From DATFLK01 sp035267815 (GTDB lineage: Bacteria; Pseudomonadota; Zetaproteobacteria; Mariprofundales; Mariprofundaceae), in assembly GCA_035267815.1 (NCBI GenBank), contig DATFLK010000107.1, forward strand, positions 1-14,979: a DNA stretch of 14,979 nt, in the 5' to 3' direction. Numbering within the stretch: position 1 is the first letter of the stretch; every line of letters starts with the position of its first letter. Shown piece by piece: positions 1 to 6,003 of the stretch. The notes under the pieces are model-generated. The model did no database searches and had not been told where the DNA came from. It saw nothing but the letters and a program-made list of their open reading frames with translations. The translations under genes were made by a program, and so were the position numbers.

Positions 1-753
1 ATCAAGATGCTGTTCACCCTCTCCCTCTTCCTGGTCACGATTCCGGCCAGTGCGGACGAGATCTTCTCCCTGAAAGCGGGGTATATCTCATTGAACCCCA
101 GCGGCCAGGTTGCTGCCACCGGCGCAGGAATCGCCGGCACACGGGTCGACATGGACCGCGACCTCGGCATGAGCCGAAGCAACGGTGTCATGGTGGAAGC
201 CGCGCTGCAGCTTGGTGACGGAAGACTCTCGGCCACCTACCTGCCACTGAAGTTCACCGGCACCGGCACACTGCAGCGCACGGTCAACTTCAACGGCCAG
301 ACCTACAGCGCCGGCAGTACCGTCGCCAGTACATTCAAGGCGGATATCTACGATATCTCCTACACCTACTACCTGATCAACATGGACGATGCCCCGTCAC
401 GTCTGCAGATCGGCATCGATACATCGGTCAAGATCACCAAGGCGGAAACCACGCTGAACGCCAGTGCACTCGGCATCAATCAGACACGCTCCGCGACAAT
501 CCCCATCCCGACAATCGGTCTGCGCGGACGGGTAGCCTTGGCCGATTTCCTAGGCCTGAGCGGACGCATCGGCTATCTCGGCTATGCCGGTAACCATTTT
601 CTCGACGGCGAGGCACAGGTCGAATTCTCGCCACTGCCGATGCTCGGCATCTTCGGCGGCTACCGCTACATCAAGCTGAAGGTGGACAACTCCGGCGTCT
701 TTGCGGACGCGCGCTTCTCCGGCCCCTTCGCCGGCGCCCTCTTCCGCTTCTAG
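1..753 (+). CDS. Outer-membrane beta-barrel protein, 5' end probably outside window
   Basis: The first ATG is at position 7 and gives 248 residues. From there the N-terminus is a hydrophobic signal segment ending in Ala-Ser-Ala at residues 14-16, a good signal peptidase I site, so the mature protein would start at Asp17. With this start the signal lacks the usual positive N-region; the two codons before it (Ile-Lys, positions 1-6) are open and would supply one, so the true start is probably just upstream of the window. The mature part has alternating hydrophobic/polar strands, many Gly, Tyr and Phe, and a C-terminal Phe after an aromatic-rich last strand, the usual signal for BAM-dependent barrel insertion. 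The length suggests a small barrel of about 8-10 strands, perhaps of the OmpW/TIGR04219 type. I do not recognise a specific family and assign no transported substrate. No terminator is visible before the next gene. Confidence 0.75.
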   Translation: MKMLFTLSLFLVTIPASADEIFSLKAGYISLNPSGQVAATGAGIAGTRVDMDRDLGMSRSNGVMVEAALQLGDGRLSATYLPLKFTGTGTLQRTVNFNGQTYSAGSTVASTFKADIYDISYTYYLINMDDAPSRLQIGIDTSVKITKAETTLNASALGINQTRSATIPIPTIGLRGRVALADFLGLSGRIGYLGYAGNHFLDGEAQVEFSPLPMLGIFGGYRYIKLKVDNSGVFADARFSGPFAGALFRF

Positions 754-778
754 CATGTCTCGATAGATGCCAACATCC

Positions 779-805
779 TTGCGGTTTCAACACGTTGCGC
801 ATAAT
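779..805 (+). promoter_or_regulatory. Possible sigma-70-like promoter before pilP-like gene
   Basis: The hexamer TTGCGG (779-784) lies 15 bases before CATAAT (800-805), in the 112-base gap between the barrel gene and the pilP-like gene. The -10 match is good but the -35 is partial and the spacer is shorter than the usual 17, so this is only a candidate. Confidence 0.22.
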
Positions 806-865
806 GTACTCATGCACTGCTTGATGAGGCGGACGATCAGCCGCCAACATCGGGGGAGATCGAAT

Positions 866-1387
866 ATGTTGCGTCCATATACCGTGATGCTCTGCATGCT
901 GTTTGCCGCAACGGCAGCGCATGCCCAGTCCGCGGACAAGATACCCGCCGGAAAGCCGAATGTAGCGGCGGAAGAGAGCACCCCCAAGGCCACACAGCAT
1001 ATGGTCAAGGCGCCGGCTGTGGACATCGAGGCCGTCCGCGACCCCTTCGCCTCCTATCTGTCGCGCGTGGCCCAGCGCAAACAGGCGATTCTGGCCAAAC
1101 ATCGTGCCAATCTTGCCACCCGTCCCCATGAGGAGCTTGAGAACTTCGATCTCTCGACACTGACGCTCGTGGCCGTCATGAGCATGGGTGACAGGCGCGC
1201 AGCCATGGTCCAGGACCCGGAAGGCAAGGGTTATATGGTGAAGGTCGGCAACTACATGGGGAAAAACAACGGCCGCATCACCAAGATCAGCAGTGCCGGG
1301 CTGACCCTCGTCGAACAGGTGCTCGATCCCGCCGGCGACATCGTCAACCGCAAGGTGACGATGACCCTCAAAGAGGTCAATCCGTAA
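866..1387 (+). CDS. pilP: PilP-like type IV pilus assembly protein
   Basis: This 173-residue protein matches the PilP family. The conserved block runs from Asp-Pro-Phe (59-61) through LENFDLSTLTLV (91-102), the MVQDPEGKGYMVKVG stretch (114-128) and GRITKI (136-141) to the C-terminal Leu/Lys strand. In known systems PilP is an inner-membrane lipoprotein that links the PilN/PilO platform to the PilQ secretin. I chose the ATG at 866, not an upstream in-frame ATG at 767, because it is preceded by a strong purine-rich ribosome site (GGGGGAGA, 852-859) and begins a clean signal peptide ending Ala-His-Ala (residues 18-20). There is no lipobox: the only nearby Cys is residue 10, inside the hydrophobic core, so the protein looks secreted rather than lipid-anchored. 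None of pilM, pilN, pilO or pilQ is adjacent; the next gene is nth, 8 bases on. It could also be a PilP-domain protein of another assembly or secretion system. Confidence 0.75.
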   Translation: MLRPYTVMLCMLFAATAAHAQSADKIPAGKPNVAAEESTPKATQHMVKAPAVDIEAVRDPFASYLSRVAQRKQAILAKHRANLATRPHEELENFDLSTLTLVAVMSMGDRRAAMVQDPEGKGYMVKVGNYMGKNNGRITKISSAGLTLVEQVLDPAGDIVNRKVTMTLKEVNP

Positions 1388-1395
1388 CCGAACGC

Positions 1396-2070
1396 ATGGC
1401 TCCCGCTGCAAAAAAAAGAGTCGGTACAAAGACGATGCCGAAGGCTGCTGTGCGTCGCATGCTGGAGAAGCTTCAGGCACAGAACCCGACGCCGCGCACC
1501 GAGCTGCAATACAGCAATCCCTTCGAACTTCTGGTGGCGGTGATCCTGTCGGCCCAAGCCACCGATGTGGGCGTCAACAAGGCCACCGCCAGACTCTTCC
1601 CCATTGCCAATACGCCGCAGGCCATCCTCGACCTCGGCGAGGATGGATTGAAGCGTTACATCGCCACCATCGGCCTCTACAACAGCAAGGCGAAGAACAT
1701 TATCCGCACCTGTGAGATGCTGGTGCGCGAACACGGCGGCAAGGTGCCGGACCATCGTGAAGCGCTGGAAAAGCTGCCGGGTGTCGGCAGAAAGACCGCC
1801 AATGTGGTGTTGAACGTGCTCTTCGGCCAACACACCATCGCCGTGGACACCCATATCTTCCGGGTCGCCAACCGCACCGGTCTGGCACCGGGCAAAACAC
1901 CACTGGAGGTGGAGAAGGGGCTGATGAAGGTGATCCCCGCCGAGTTTCTGGAACATGCGCACCACTGGCTGGTACTGCACGGTCGCTATATCTGCACGGC
2001 CAGAAAACCCAAATGCCCGGTATGCCCCATCCACGACGAATGCCGATGGCCGGAGAAAACAGCCCTCTAG
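1396..2070 (+). CDS. nth: Endonuclease III, base-excision repair DNA glycosylase/AP lyase
   Basis: Nth removes oxidised pyrimidines from DNA and cleaves the resulting abasic site by beta-elimination. From the ATG at 1396 it has 224 residues. It shows the helix-hairpin-helix motif LPGVGRKTANVVL (127-139) with catalytic Lys133, the catalytic Asp151 in VDTHIFRV, and the [4Fe-4S] cluster ligands Cys200, Cys207, Cys210 and Cys216 in the C-X6-C-X2-C-X5-C spacing. It aligns with E. coli Nth (211 residues) along its length. The start is uncertain: an in-frame ATG at 1435 would give 211 residues and match the E. coli N-terminus better, and neither site has a convincing ribosome-binding sequence. The 8-base gap to the pilP-like gene suggests translational coupling from the 1396 start. 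Confidence 0.96.
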   Translation: MAPAAKKRVGTKTMPKAAVRRMLEKLQAQNPTPRTELQYSNPFELLVAVILSAQATDVGVNKATARLFPIANTPQAILDLGEDGLKRYIATIGLYNSKAKNIIRTCEMLVREHGGKVPDHREALEKLPGVGRKTANVVLNVLFGQHTIAVDTHIFRVANRTGLAPGKTPLEVEKGLMKVIPAEFLEHAHHWLVLHGRYICTARKPKCPVCPIHDECRWPEKTAL

Positions 2071-2094
2071 AGCCTAATGCAACAGCGGGATCAC

Positions 2095-2118
2095 AACGCG
2101 CCGCCCTGTCGCCGCGTT
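2095..2118. terminator. Hairpin between convergent genes, possible terminator
   Basis: An inverted repeat with arms AACGCG and CGCGTT extends inward past one mismatch by two more pairs, giving an 8-pair stem with a 6-base loop. It sits in the 49-base gap between the stop of nth (plus) and the stop of the small minus-strand ORF, where a bidirectional terminator would be expected. Neither side has a run of T, so intrinsic termination is doubtful. Confidence 0.3.
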
Positions 2119-2119
2119 C

Positions 2120-2284
2120 TCAGCTATCGGTCGGAGAGTCACCGGCCTGAGCATCCTGTTCGGCAGCCTCTTCGTCGAACGGGCGCTCGCGATTGGCCAG
2201 TTTGCGCTGCCGTTTCTCCTCTTTCTTCTTCTGCTTCGCCAGCTCTTTCTGGCGTTTCTCGTACTGGTAATTCGGTCTGGCCAA
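2120..2284 (-). CDS. Small lysine/arginine-rich hypothetical protein, TTG start
   Basis: A 54-residue reading frame starts at TTG (2284-2282) and ends at TGA (2122-2120). A perfect AGGAGG ribosome-binding sequence lies 5 bases upstream of the TTG (minus strand, 2295-2290), which decides both frame and start. The product begins MARPNYQYEKRQKELAKQKK, continues as a charged helix rich in Lys, Glu, Arg and Gln to about residue 33, and ends in an acidic tail. It contains no Cys and no membrane segment. Short proteins of this pattern (an aromatic motif near the start, then Lys-rich repeats) are, from memory, widespread in proteobacteria as uncharacterised proteins; I know no established function. 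It follows the maf gene by 69 bases and is probably the last gene of the long minus-strand series. Gene callers that require ATG or a larger minimum size would miss it. Confidence 0.7.
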   Translation of the reverse strand: MARPNYQYEKRQKELAKQKKKEEKRQRKLANRERPFDEEAAEQDAQAGDSPTDS

Positions 2285-2353
2285 TATGGCCTCCTATATT
2301 CCCGGGATCGGGGCAAAGGCGCAGTTCCGCCTCCGGTTGCCCCACATACATGG

Positions 2354-2953
2354 TTACGACAAGACCACGCCTCGTTCCATCTCCTGCAACGGATTCAGCC
2401 AGCCGGAGAGCGTAATCAGCGGCAGTCCGATCAGCGCGGTCGGATCATCGCCCTGCATCCATTCGAACAGGGCGATGCCAAGCCCTTCCGATTTGAAGCT
2501 TCCGGCACAGTCGTACGGCTGCTCGAGCCGCAGATAATGATCGATCTCGCTCGCAGAGAGCTTTCGAAAAAACACGCGAAACGGGACCATCTCATAGTAC
2601 TCGACACCCGCCCCCTGCAATGCCACACCGGTCATGAAATCCACGACCCGCCCGGAGAGACGTTCGAGCTGCGAACAGGCAGTCGCATGGTCGCCCGGTT
2701 TGCCCAGCACCTCCCCTTCGCAGGCCGCCAACTGATCGGAGGCCACCACCCACGCATCAGGCCGGGCCCGCGCGACGGCACGCGCCTTGCCCACCGTGTT
2801 GTGACGCACCAGATCCGCCACGGCCATACCGCCCGGCCGCTGCTCCTCGAACGATGGCGAAGCCGCTTCAAACGGGATGCGCAGACGGGCCAGAAGTTCG
2901 CGACGATACGGTGAAGTGGAGGCCAGAATCAGCGGTGCGGCATCACCCCTCAT
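2354..2953 (-). CDS. yceF: Maf-family nucleotide pyrophosphatase, YceF type
   Basis: This 199-residue protein belongs to the Maf family, which hydrolyses non-canonical or modified nucleoside triphosphates to monophosphates. The YceF subgroup prefers 7-methyl-GTP. Family motifs are all present: ASTSPYRR (11-18), the catalytic SDQ (72-74), GKP (84-86), CAGSFKSEG (149-157) and GLPL (176-179). The CAGSFKSEG form and the overall similarity to E. coli YceF support the YceF subgroup rather than the dTTP/UTP-specific YhdE subgroup. The ATG overlaps the end of yacG by 11 bases and has no obvious ribosome site of its own, so translation is probably coupled to yacG. The C-terminus runs about 15 residues beyond the GLPL region, normal for the family. 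The subfamily call is an inference from motifs; the family call is secure. Confidence 0.93.
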   Translation of the reverse strand: MRGDAAPLILASTSPYRRELLARLRIPFEAASPSFEEQRPGGMAVADLVRHNTVGKARAVARARPDAWVVASDQLAACEGEVLGKPGDHATACSQLERLSGRVVDFMTGVALQGAGVEYYEMVPFRVFFRKLSASEIDHYLRLEQPYDCAGSFKSEGLGIALFEWMQGDDPTALIGLPLITLSGWLNPLQEMERGVVLS

Positions 2954-3137
2954 CGGAGTCGTCCGGCAACGTGGCCGGCTCGCCGGCGATACGGTAATCG
3001 CCCTCCGCCCACTTTCCCAGGTCGATCAGGCGACAGCGCTCGCTGCAGAAAGGAAAGCTCGCGGCCGAGCGCTCTACCTCCTTCCTGCAGACGGGACAGT
3101 GGAACCCCCTCCGTGTGGCCAGGTTCAGTGGCGCCAT
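2943..3137 (-). CDS. yacG: YacG, zinc-binding DNA gyrase inhibitor
   Basis: YacG is a small zinc protein that in E. coli binds GyrB and blocks DNA binding by gyrase. This copy has 64 residues, the usual size. It shows the paired zinc ligands Cys14, Cys17, Cys31 and Cys35 (CPVC and CSERC), followed by the conserved segment RLIDLGKWAEGDYRIAGEP (36-54). The tail is acidic. Its ATG shares one base with the TGA stop of zapD (TGATG), and its own end overlaps maf. In E. coli, yacG also lies next to zapD, downstream of coaE; here coaE is replaced upstream of zapD by an ABC-type ATPase. Assignment is firm from the zinc motif, size and neighbour. Confidence 0.95.
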   Translation of the reverse strand: MAPLNLATRRGFHCPVCRKEVERSAASFPFCSERCRLIDLGKWAEGDYRIAGEPATLPDDSDEG

Positions 3138-3910
3138 CAGGAGACCGGCACGAGCATCATATGATACGGCACATCGTCCTCGAGCTGGCGGATCGATTTT
3201 CCGGGTGCCCAGGACTGGAACCGGACACGCACAGCAATCCGGTTCCCCGAAAGATCGGGCATAATGCCCTGGCTGACCTGATCGGGCTCCAGCCCGATAA
3301 TGAGCAGCCCGAAACCGCCCTCGCGCTCCAGCGTCAGCTGATCGCCGCCACCCTGCGCGGTCCTCGCCTCCCAGCCCACATAGTCATGCAGCATCCTGTA
3401 GAGGACGCCAGTCGCCTCCTGCAGTCCTCCCAACTGATCATGCAGCTGCTGCCGACGCTCCCTGTTCGCCCACAGGGCGGACAGCGCCTGTGGCAGGCCC
3501 ATCTTGTGCCCGAGCCAGTCCTGCTTCTTCAACGCATTGAGGTATCCACCGATCAATGCATCGCCGGTCAACATTTCCGGAATCCTGTTGGAGGTTGCCT
3601 GCAGGATCTCGACATGGCGCTTAATATCGTCGCACGAGGCCGTGATCGCCGCCTCGAAACGCGGATGTTCCGAGGCCAGCTTCTTCAGATGCCCCTGCAT
3701 CGATTCGAGCAGCACCACCACCTCGGGCAATGCCGGCTTGCGCCCCTGCTCTCCGCAGAGCGATGCCCGGATGTCGGTACACGCCTGCAGCCACAGATAG
3801 GGCTGTTCGGAACGCACGGCATCCTCCAGACACTGCAGCCCCTCCTGAAGCTGCAGAAAGGTCTGCATCCGCTGACTCAAGGGAAAGGAAAAACGGATCA
3901 GTTCACTCAT
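3137..3910 (-). CDS. zapD: Cell division protein ZapD
   Basis: ZapD (DUF1342, formerly YacF) binds the C-terminal tail of FtsZ and cross-links FtsZ filaments at the division ring in the cytoplasm. The 257-residue product is close to the usual family length. It starts with a helical region that includes the RFSFPLSQRMQTFLQLQ segment (6-22), carries a long alpha-helical middle, and ends in a beta-rich half containing DQLTLEREGGFGLL and the VRVRFQSW strand near the C-terminus. All these are typical of the family. There is no signal peptide or membrane segment. Its ATG lies inside the last codons of the upstream ATPase gene (8-base overlap), and its stop overlaps the yacG start by 1 base, so the three genes form a coupled group. 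ZapD is known mainly from gamma- and betaproteobacteria, which helps place the organism. Confidence 0.93.
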   Translation of the reverse strand: MSELIRFSFPLSQRMQTFLQLQEGLQCLEDAVRSEQPYLWLQACTDIRASLCGEQGRKPALPEVVVLLESMQGHLKKLASEHPRFEAAITASCDDIKRHVEILQATSNRIPEMLTGDALIGGYLNALKKQDWLGHKMGLPQALSALWANRERRQQLHDQLGGLQEATGVLYRMLHDYVGWEARTAQGGGDQLTLEREGGFGLLIIGLEPDQVSQGIMPDLSGNRIAVRVRFQSWAPGKSIRQLEDDVPYHMMLVPVS

Positions 3911-4556
3911 CGTTCTCTGTCTCCATCCTCTGTGGCCACTCCCCTCTCGATGCGATATGCCATACCTGACTGGCCTCGTGCCACTCCTGCCAGCGGTTGC
4001 ATGCCGCGAGCACGATGCACCTCGATGACTCTGCCCATGCGGCTATCTCCCGGCGCAACTGCTCGCCATCCGCCAAGGGAAGGCTGGAGACCGGATCATC
4101 CAGCAGTGCCAGCTTGGGACTGGCCAGCGACATGGCTGCCAGGCAGAGACGGACCCCCTGCAGGCGGTCAAGTCCGGCAAGTGTGTCATTTAATGCAAGC
4201 TCTTCCAAATGCCACCGGTCGAGCGCATGACGCATGCGATGGATATCGGGCTTCGGGCTGAGACCGAATCCCAGCTCCTCACCGACACGCTGCCCCAGCC
4301 ACAAGGCCGGGACGGTGTCCATCCGCATCCGTACCCAGTGACGATGTGCCCTGATATCGGGCCAGATGATCCCCGCCAGACGACAGCGGAGATGCCCGTC
4401 GAACGGACTCAATCCGGCCATCTTCCTCAAAAAACGGGTTTTGCCGCAACCAACCGGCCCGGTGAGCAGTACCAGTTCGCCGCCAAGCGCCCGCAGCGGT
4501 TTGTGCTGCCCGTCATCAATCTCCAGGCCTTCTAAAGGTGCACTGTCGTCAGACAT
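3903..4556 (-). CDS. ABC-type ATPase with degenerate catalytic motifs
   Basis: This 217-residue protein has an ABC ATPase fold without a membrane domain. The Walker A motif is intact (GPVGCGKT, 33-40). The other motifs are altered. The Q-loop position appears to carry Asp80. The LSGGQ signature is replaced by LDRLQ (129-133). Walker B reads LALLDD (149-154), with Asp where the catalytic Glu normally is, and the H-loop His seems to be Asn187 (in AACNRW). The stretch from the Q-loop to GFGL resembles ECF/CbiO-type subunits. ATP binding is likely; fast hydrolysis is doubtful. No permease gene is in the window. The gene overlaps zapD by 8 bases, and its ATG begins 7 bases after the tRNA 3' end with no room for a separate ribosome site. 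It may be a diverged transporter subunit or a regulatory ATPase with a role near division; I cannot name a substrate. Confidence 0.8.
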   Translation of the reverse strand: MSDDSAPLEGLEIDDGQHKPLRALGGELVLLTGPVGCGKTRFLRKMAGLSPFDGHLRCRLAGIIWPDIRAHRHWVRMRMDTVPALWLGQRVGEELGFGLSPKPDIHRMRHALDRWHLEELALNDTLAGLDRLQGVRLCLAAMSLASPKLALLDDPVSSLPLADGEQLRREIAAWAESSRCIVLAACNRWQEWHEASQVWHIASRGEWPQRMETENDE

Positions 4557-4563
4557 AATAAGA

Positions 4564-4637
4564 TGGAGCGGGTGAAGGGAATCGAACCCTCGTATTCAGC
4601 TTGGGAAGCTGATGTTCTACCATTGAACTACACCCGC
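4564..4637 (-). tRNA. tRNA-Gly, anticodon CCC
   Basis: The minus strand folds as a complete 74-base tRNA. It has a perfect 7-pair acceptor stem (GCGGGTG with CACCCGC), a D arm, a 5-pair anticodon stem with loop TTCCCAA giving anticodon CCC, and a T arm with TTCGATT. The 3' CCA is encoded. It resembles E. coli glyU and reads GGG codons. It lies between the phosphatase gene and the ABC-type ATPase gene on the same strand. Confidence 0.97.
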
Positions 4638-4645
4638 GTGTTTGA

Positions 4646-4651
4646 ATGATA
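4646..4651 (-). promoter_or_regulatory. Possible -10 box for tRNA-Gly
   Basis: The minus strand carries TATCAT 8 bases before the tRNA 5' end, a plausible distance for a tRNA promoter that begins transcription almost at the mature end. I find no good -35 hexamer at 16-18 bases, so a dedicated promoter is possible but not proven. The gap upstream, 4638-4738, holds no other gene. Confidence 0.3.
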
Positions 4652-4738
4652 CAGAGGCGCTGCCGCATGCATCGCCATCCTGCCGTACAACCGATCCCAT
4701 CCTAAAGCGGCCCGTGATGGACGCAAGCCGCCATCGCA

Positions 4739-5188
4739 TCAGTAACCGAAACGCCGCATCCAGCTTTCGACATGGTTGGTAATCTCGCTGTACACGCGGC
4801 GAAACGTCTCCACGCTTCGCCCCATGGGGTCCTCGATCGTCTCCCCGCCGGCCGGCTGGGAGAGCAAAAACACCTTGCCGATACTGGCCGGACGCAGCTT
4901 GGCCGCATGTTGACGGTGGCCACGCTCCATCACCAGCACCAGCCCCGCCCTGTCCAGATCGGCACCCAGAAGGGGCTGCGCCACATGACCGGAGAGGTCG
5001 ACATCGAATTCGAGTGCCACCTGTCTGGCCGTCTCGGGTGCCCCGTGTCCCGGCAGGGCCACCAGGCCACGGCTGAAACACTCCACATCTGCCTGTGCCT
5101 CGGCGAGACATTTCTGCATGTAGCCGGCGGCGAACGGACTGCGACACAGATTGCCGGTACACACCATCAGAATGGAGGATGGCAGCAT
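4739..5188 (-). CDS. Low-molecular-weight protein tyrosine phosphatase family
   Basis: The 149-residue product has the LMW-PTP active-site loop CTGNLCRS at residues 10-17 (C-X5-R-S, with nucleophile Cys10 and Arg16) directly after the first beta strand. The general acid Asp120 is followed by Pro121 (DPMGRS). Bacterial members dephosphorylate tyrosine kinases of capsule/exopolysaccharide synthesis (Wzb, Etp) or protein arginine (YwlE); related enzymes reduce arsenate. The DP-M-G-R-S form lacks the Tyr after DP seen in Wzb and looks more like YwlE, whose arginine-phosphate preference has been tied to residues in this region, so I do not assign a substrate. No kinase or polysaccharide gene lies nearby. 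Its ATG at 5188 has a GGGAGA ribosome sequence about 8 bases upstream. It follows dnaQ by 26 bases and precedes the tRNA. Confidence 0.9.
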   Translation of the reverse strand: MLPSSILMVCTGNLCRSPFAAGYMQKCLAEAQADVECFSRGLVALPGHGAPETARQVALEFDVDLSGHVAQPLLGADLDRAGLVLVMERGHRQHAAKLRPASIGKVFLLSQPAGGETIEDPMGRSVETFRRVYSEITNHVESWMRRFGY

Positions 5189-5214
5189 GTGTCTCTCCCG
5201 TCAGTCAAAAGGAA

Positions 5215-5952
5215 TCAGGCCTGTTGAGGCGGGAGAAGCCAAATCGCCTGGCCGCTCTCCTGATGAATGCGCTCCAGAAGAAGCTGATGTGCCTCCATCT
5301 CCTGTTCATCCACCGGCGGTGGCGGACGTCGCATCATCGCTGCGGTTTCGACCTTCTCGTCACGGCCGCTCTGGGTCTCCGGCAACCGCACAAAGTTGGA
5401 GACGGTCTGAATATGCACGTCCGTATCCAGTGAAAACTGGCGTCCGCCGGTCATGGCCAGATAGACCTCGGCCAGCAGTTCGGCATCGAGCAACGCACCA
5501 TGGCGGGTACGGCGACTGCGATCGACCCCGTAACGATCACACAACGCATCGAGGTTGTTGCGCTGATGCGGATGGCGGTGGCGCGCCAGATCGAGCGTAT
5601 CGATCACCGACATATGTCCGATATCGTCGAAGCCCCCGAGACGCAGCTCATTGGCGATGAATCCGAGGTCAAAGCCGGCATTGTGGATCACCAGCGTGGC
5701 CCCATCGACAAACTCGAGAAAGGACGGCGCGATCTCGTCGAATGGCGGTTCGTTCTTCACGTCATCATCGCTGATGCCGTGAATGCGTACCACCTCCTCG
5801 GGAATCGGCCGGCCAGGATTGATGTAACGGTGAAAGGAGCGACCCTCCTGGATGGAACGGTGACACACCTCCACCGCCCCAATCTCCACCATCCGGTCGC
5901 CATTGAGCGGCGAAAGCCCGGTCGTTTCGGTATCCAGCATGATCAGCCGCAT
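5215..5952 (-). CDS. dnaQ: DNA polymerase III epsilon subunit, 3'-5' proofreading exonuclease
   Basis: DnaQ proofreads newly made DNA within the Pol III core. The 245-residue protein has the DEDDh exonuclease motifs: Exo I DTET (7-10, with Asp7 and Glu9), Exo II NAGFD (91-95, Asp95), and Exo III HGALLDAELL (151-160, His151 and Asp156). Right after the nuclease domain the segment QFSLDT (172-177) occupies the place of the E. coli beta-clamp-binding motif QTSMAF, and fits that consensus in part. The C-terminal tail, which in E. coli holds the polymerase alpha subunit, is long, proline-rich around residue 210, and ends in a predicted helix. These features favour replicative DnaQ over a stand-alone exonuclease. 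The ATG at 5952 has only a weak upstream site (GGCGGG). Usual neighbours such as rnhA are absent; it sits 51 bases after the YhdP-like gene. Confidence 0.95.
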   Translation of the reverse strand: MRLIMLDTETTGLSPLNGDRMVEIGAVEVCHRSIQEGRSFHRYINPGRPIPEEVVRIHGISDDDVKNEPPFDEIAPSFLEFVDGATLVIHNAGFDLGFIANELRLGGFDDIGHMSVIDTLDLARHRHPHQRNNLDALCDRYGVDRSRRTRHGALLDAELLAEVYLAMTGGRQFSLDTDVHIQTVSNFVRLPETQSGRDEKVETAAMMRRPPPPVDEQEMEAHQLLLERIHQESGQAIWLLPPQQA

Positions 5953-6003
5953 ACCCGCCAGTATATGCCAGCCGCTCCACTTGCGAAACCCGCCCGAGGC
6001 GGA

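Noticed and set aside
3113..4261. A 382-residue plus-strand open frame
   Set aside because: It runs antisense to zapD and the ATPase gene, both supported by family motifs; its product is rich in Pro, Arg, His and Gln with no domain, as expected from high-GC antisense frames.
4690..4745. Possible terminator after the phosphatase gene (GATGG/CCATC repeat)
   Set aside because: Only five pairs, with no T-run; too weak to call.
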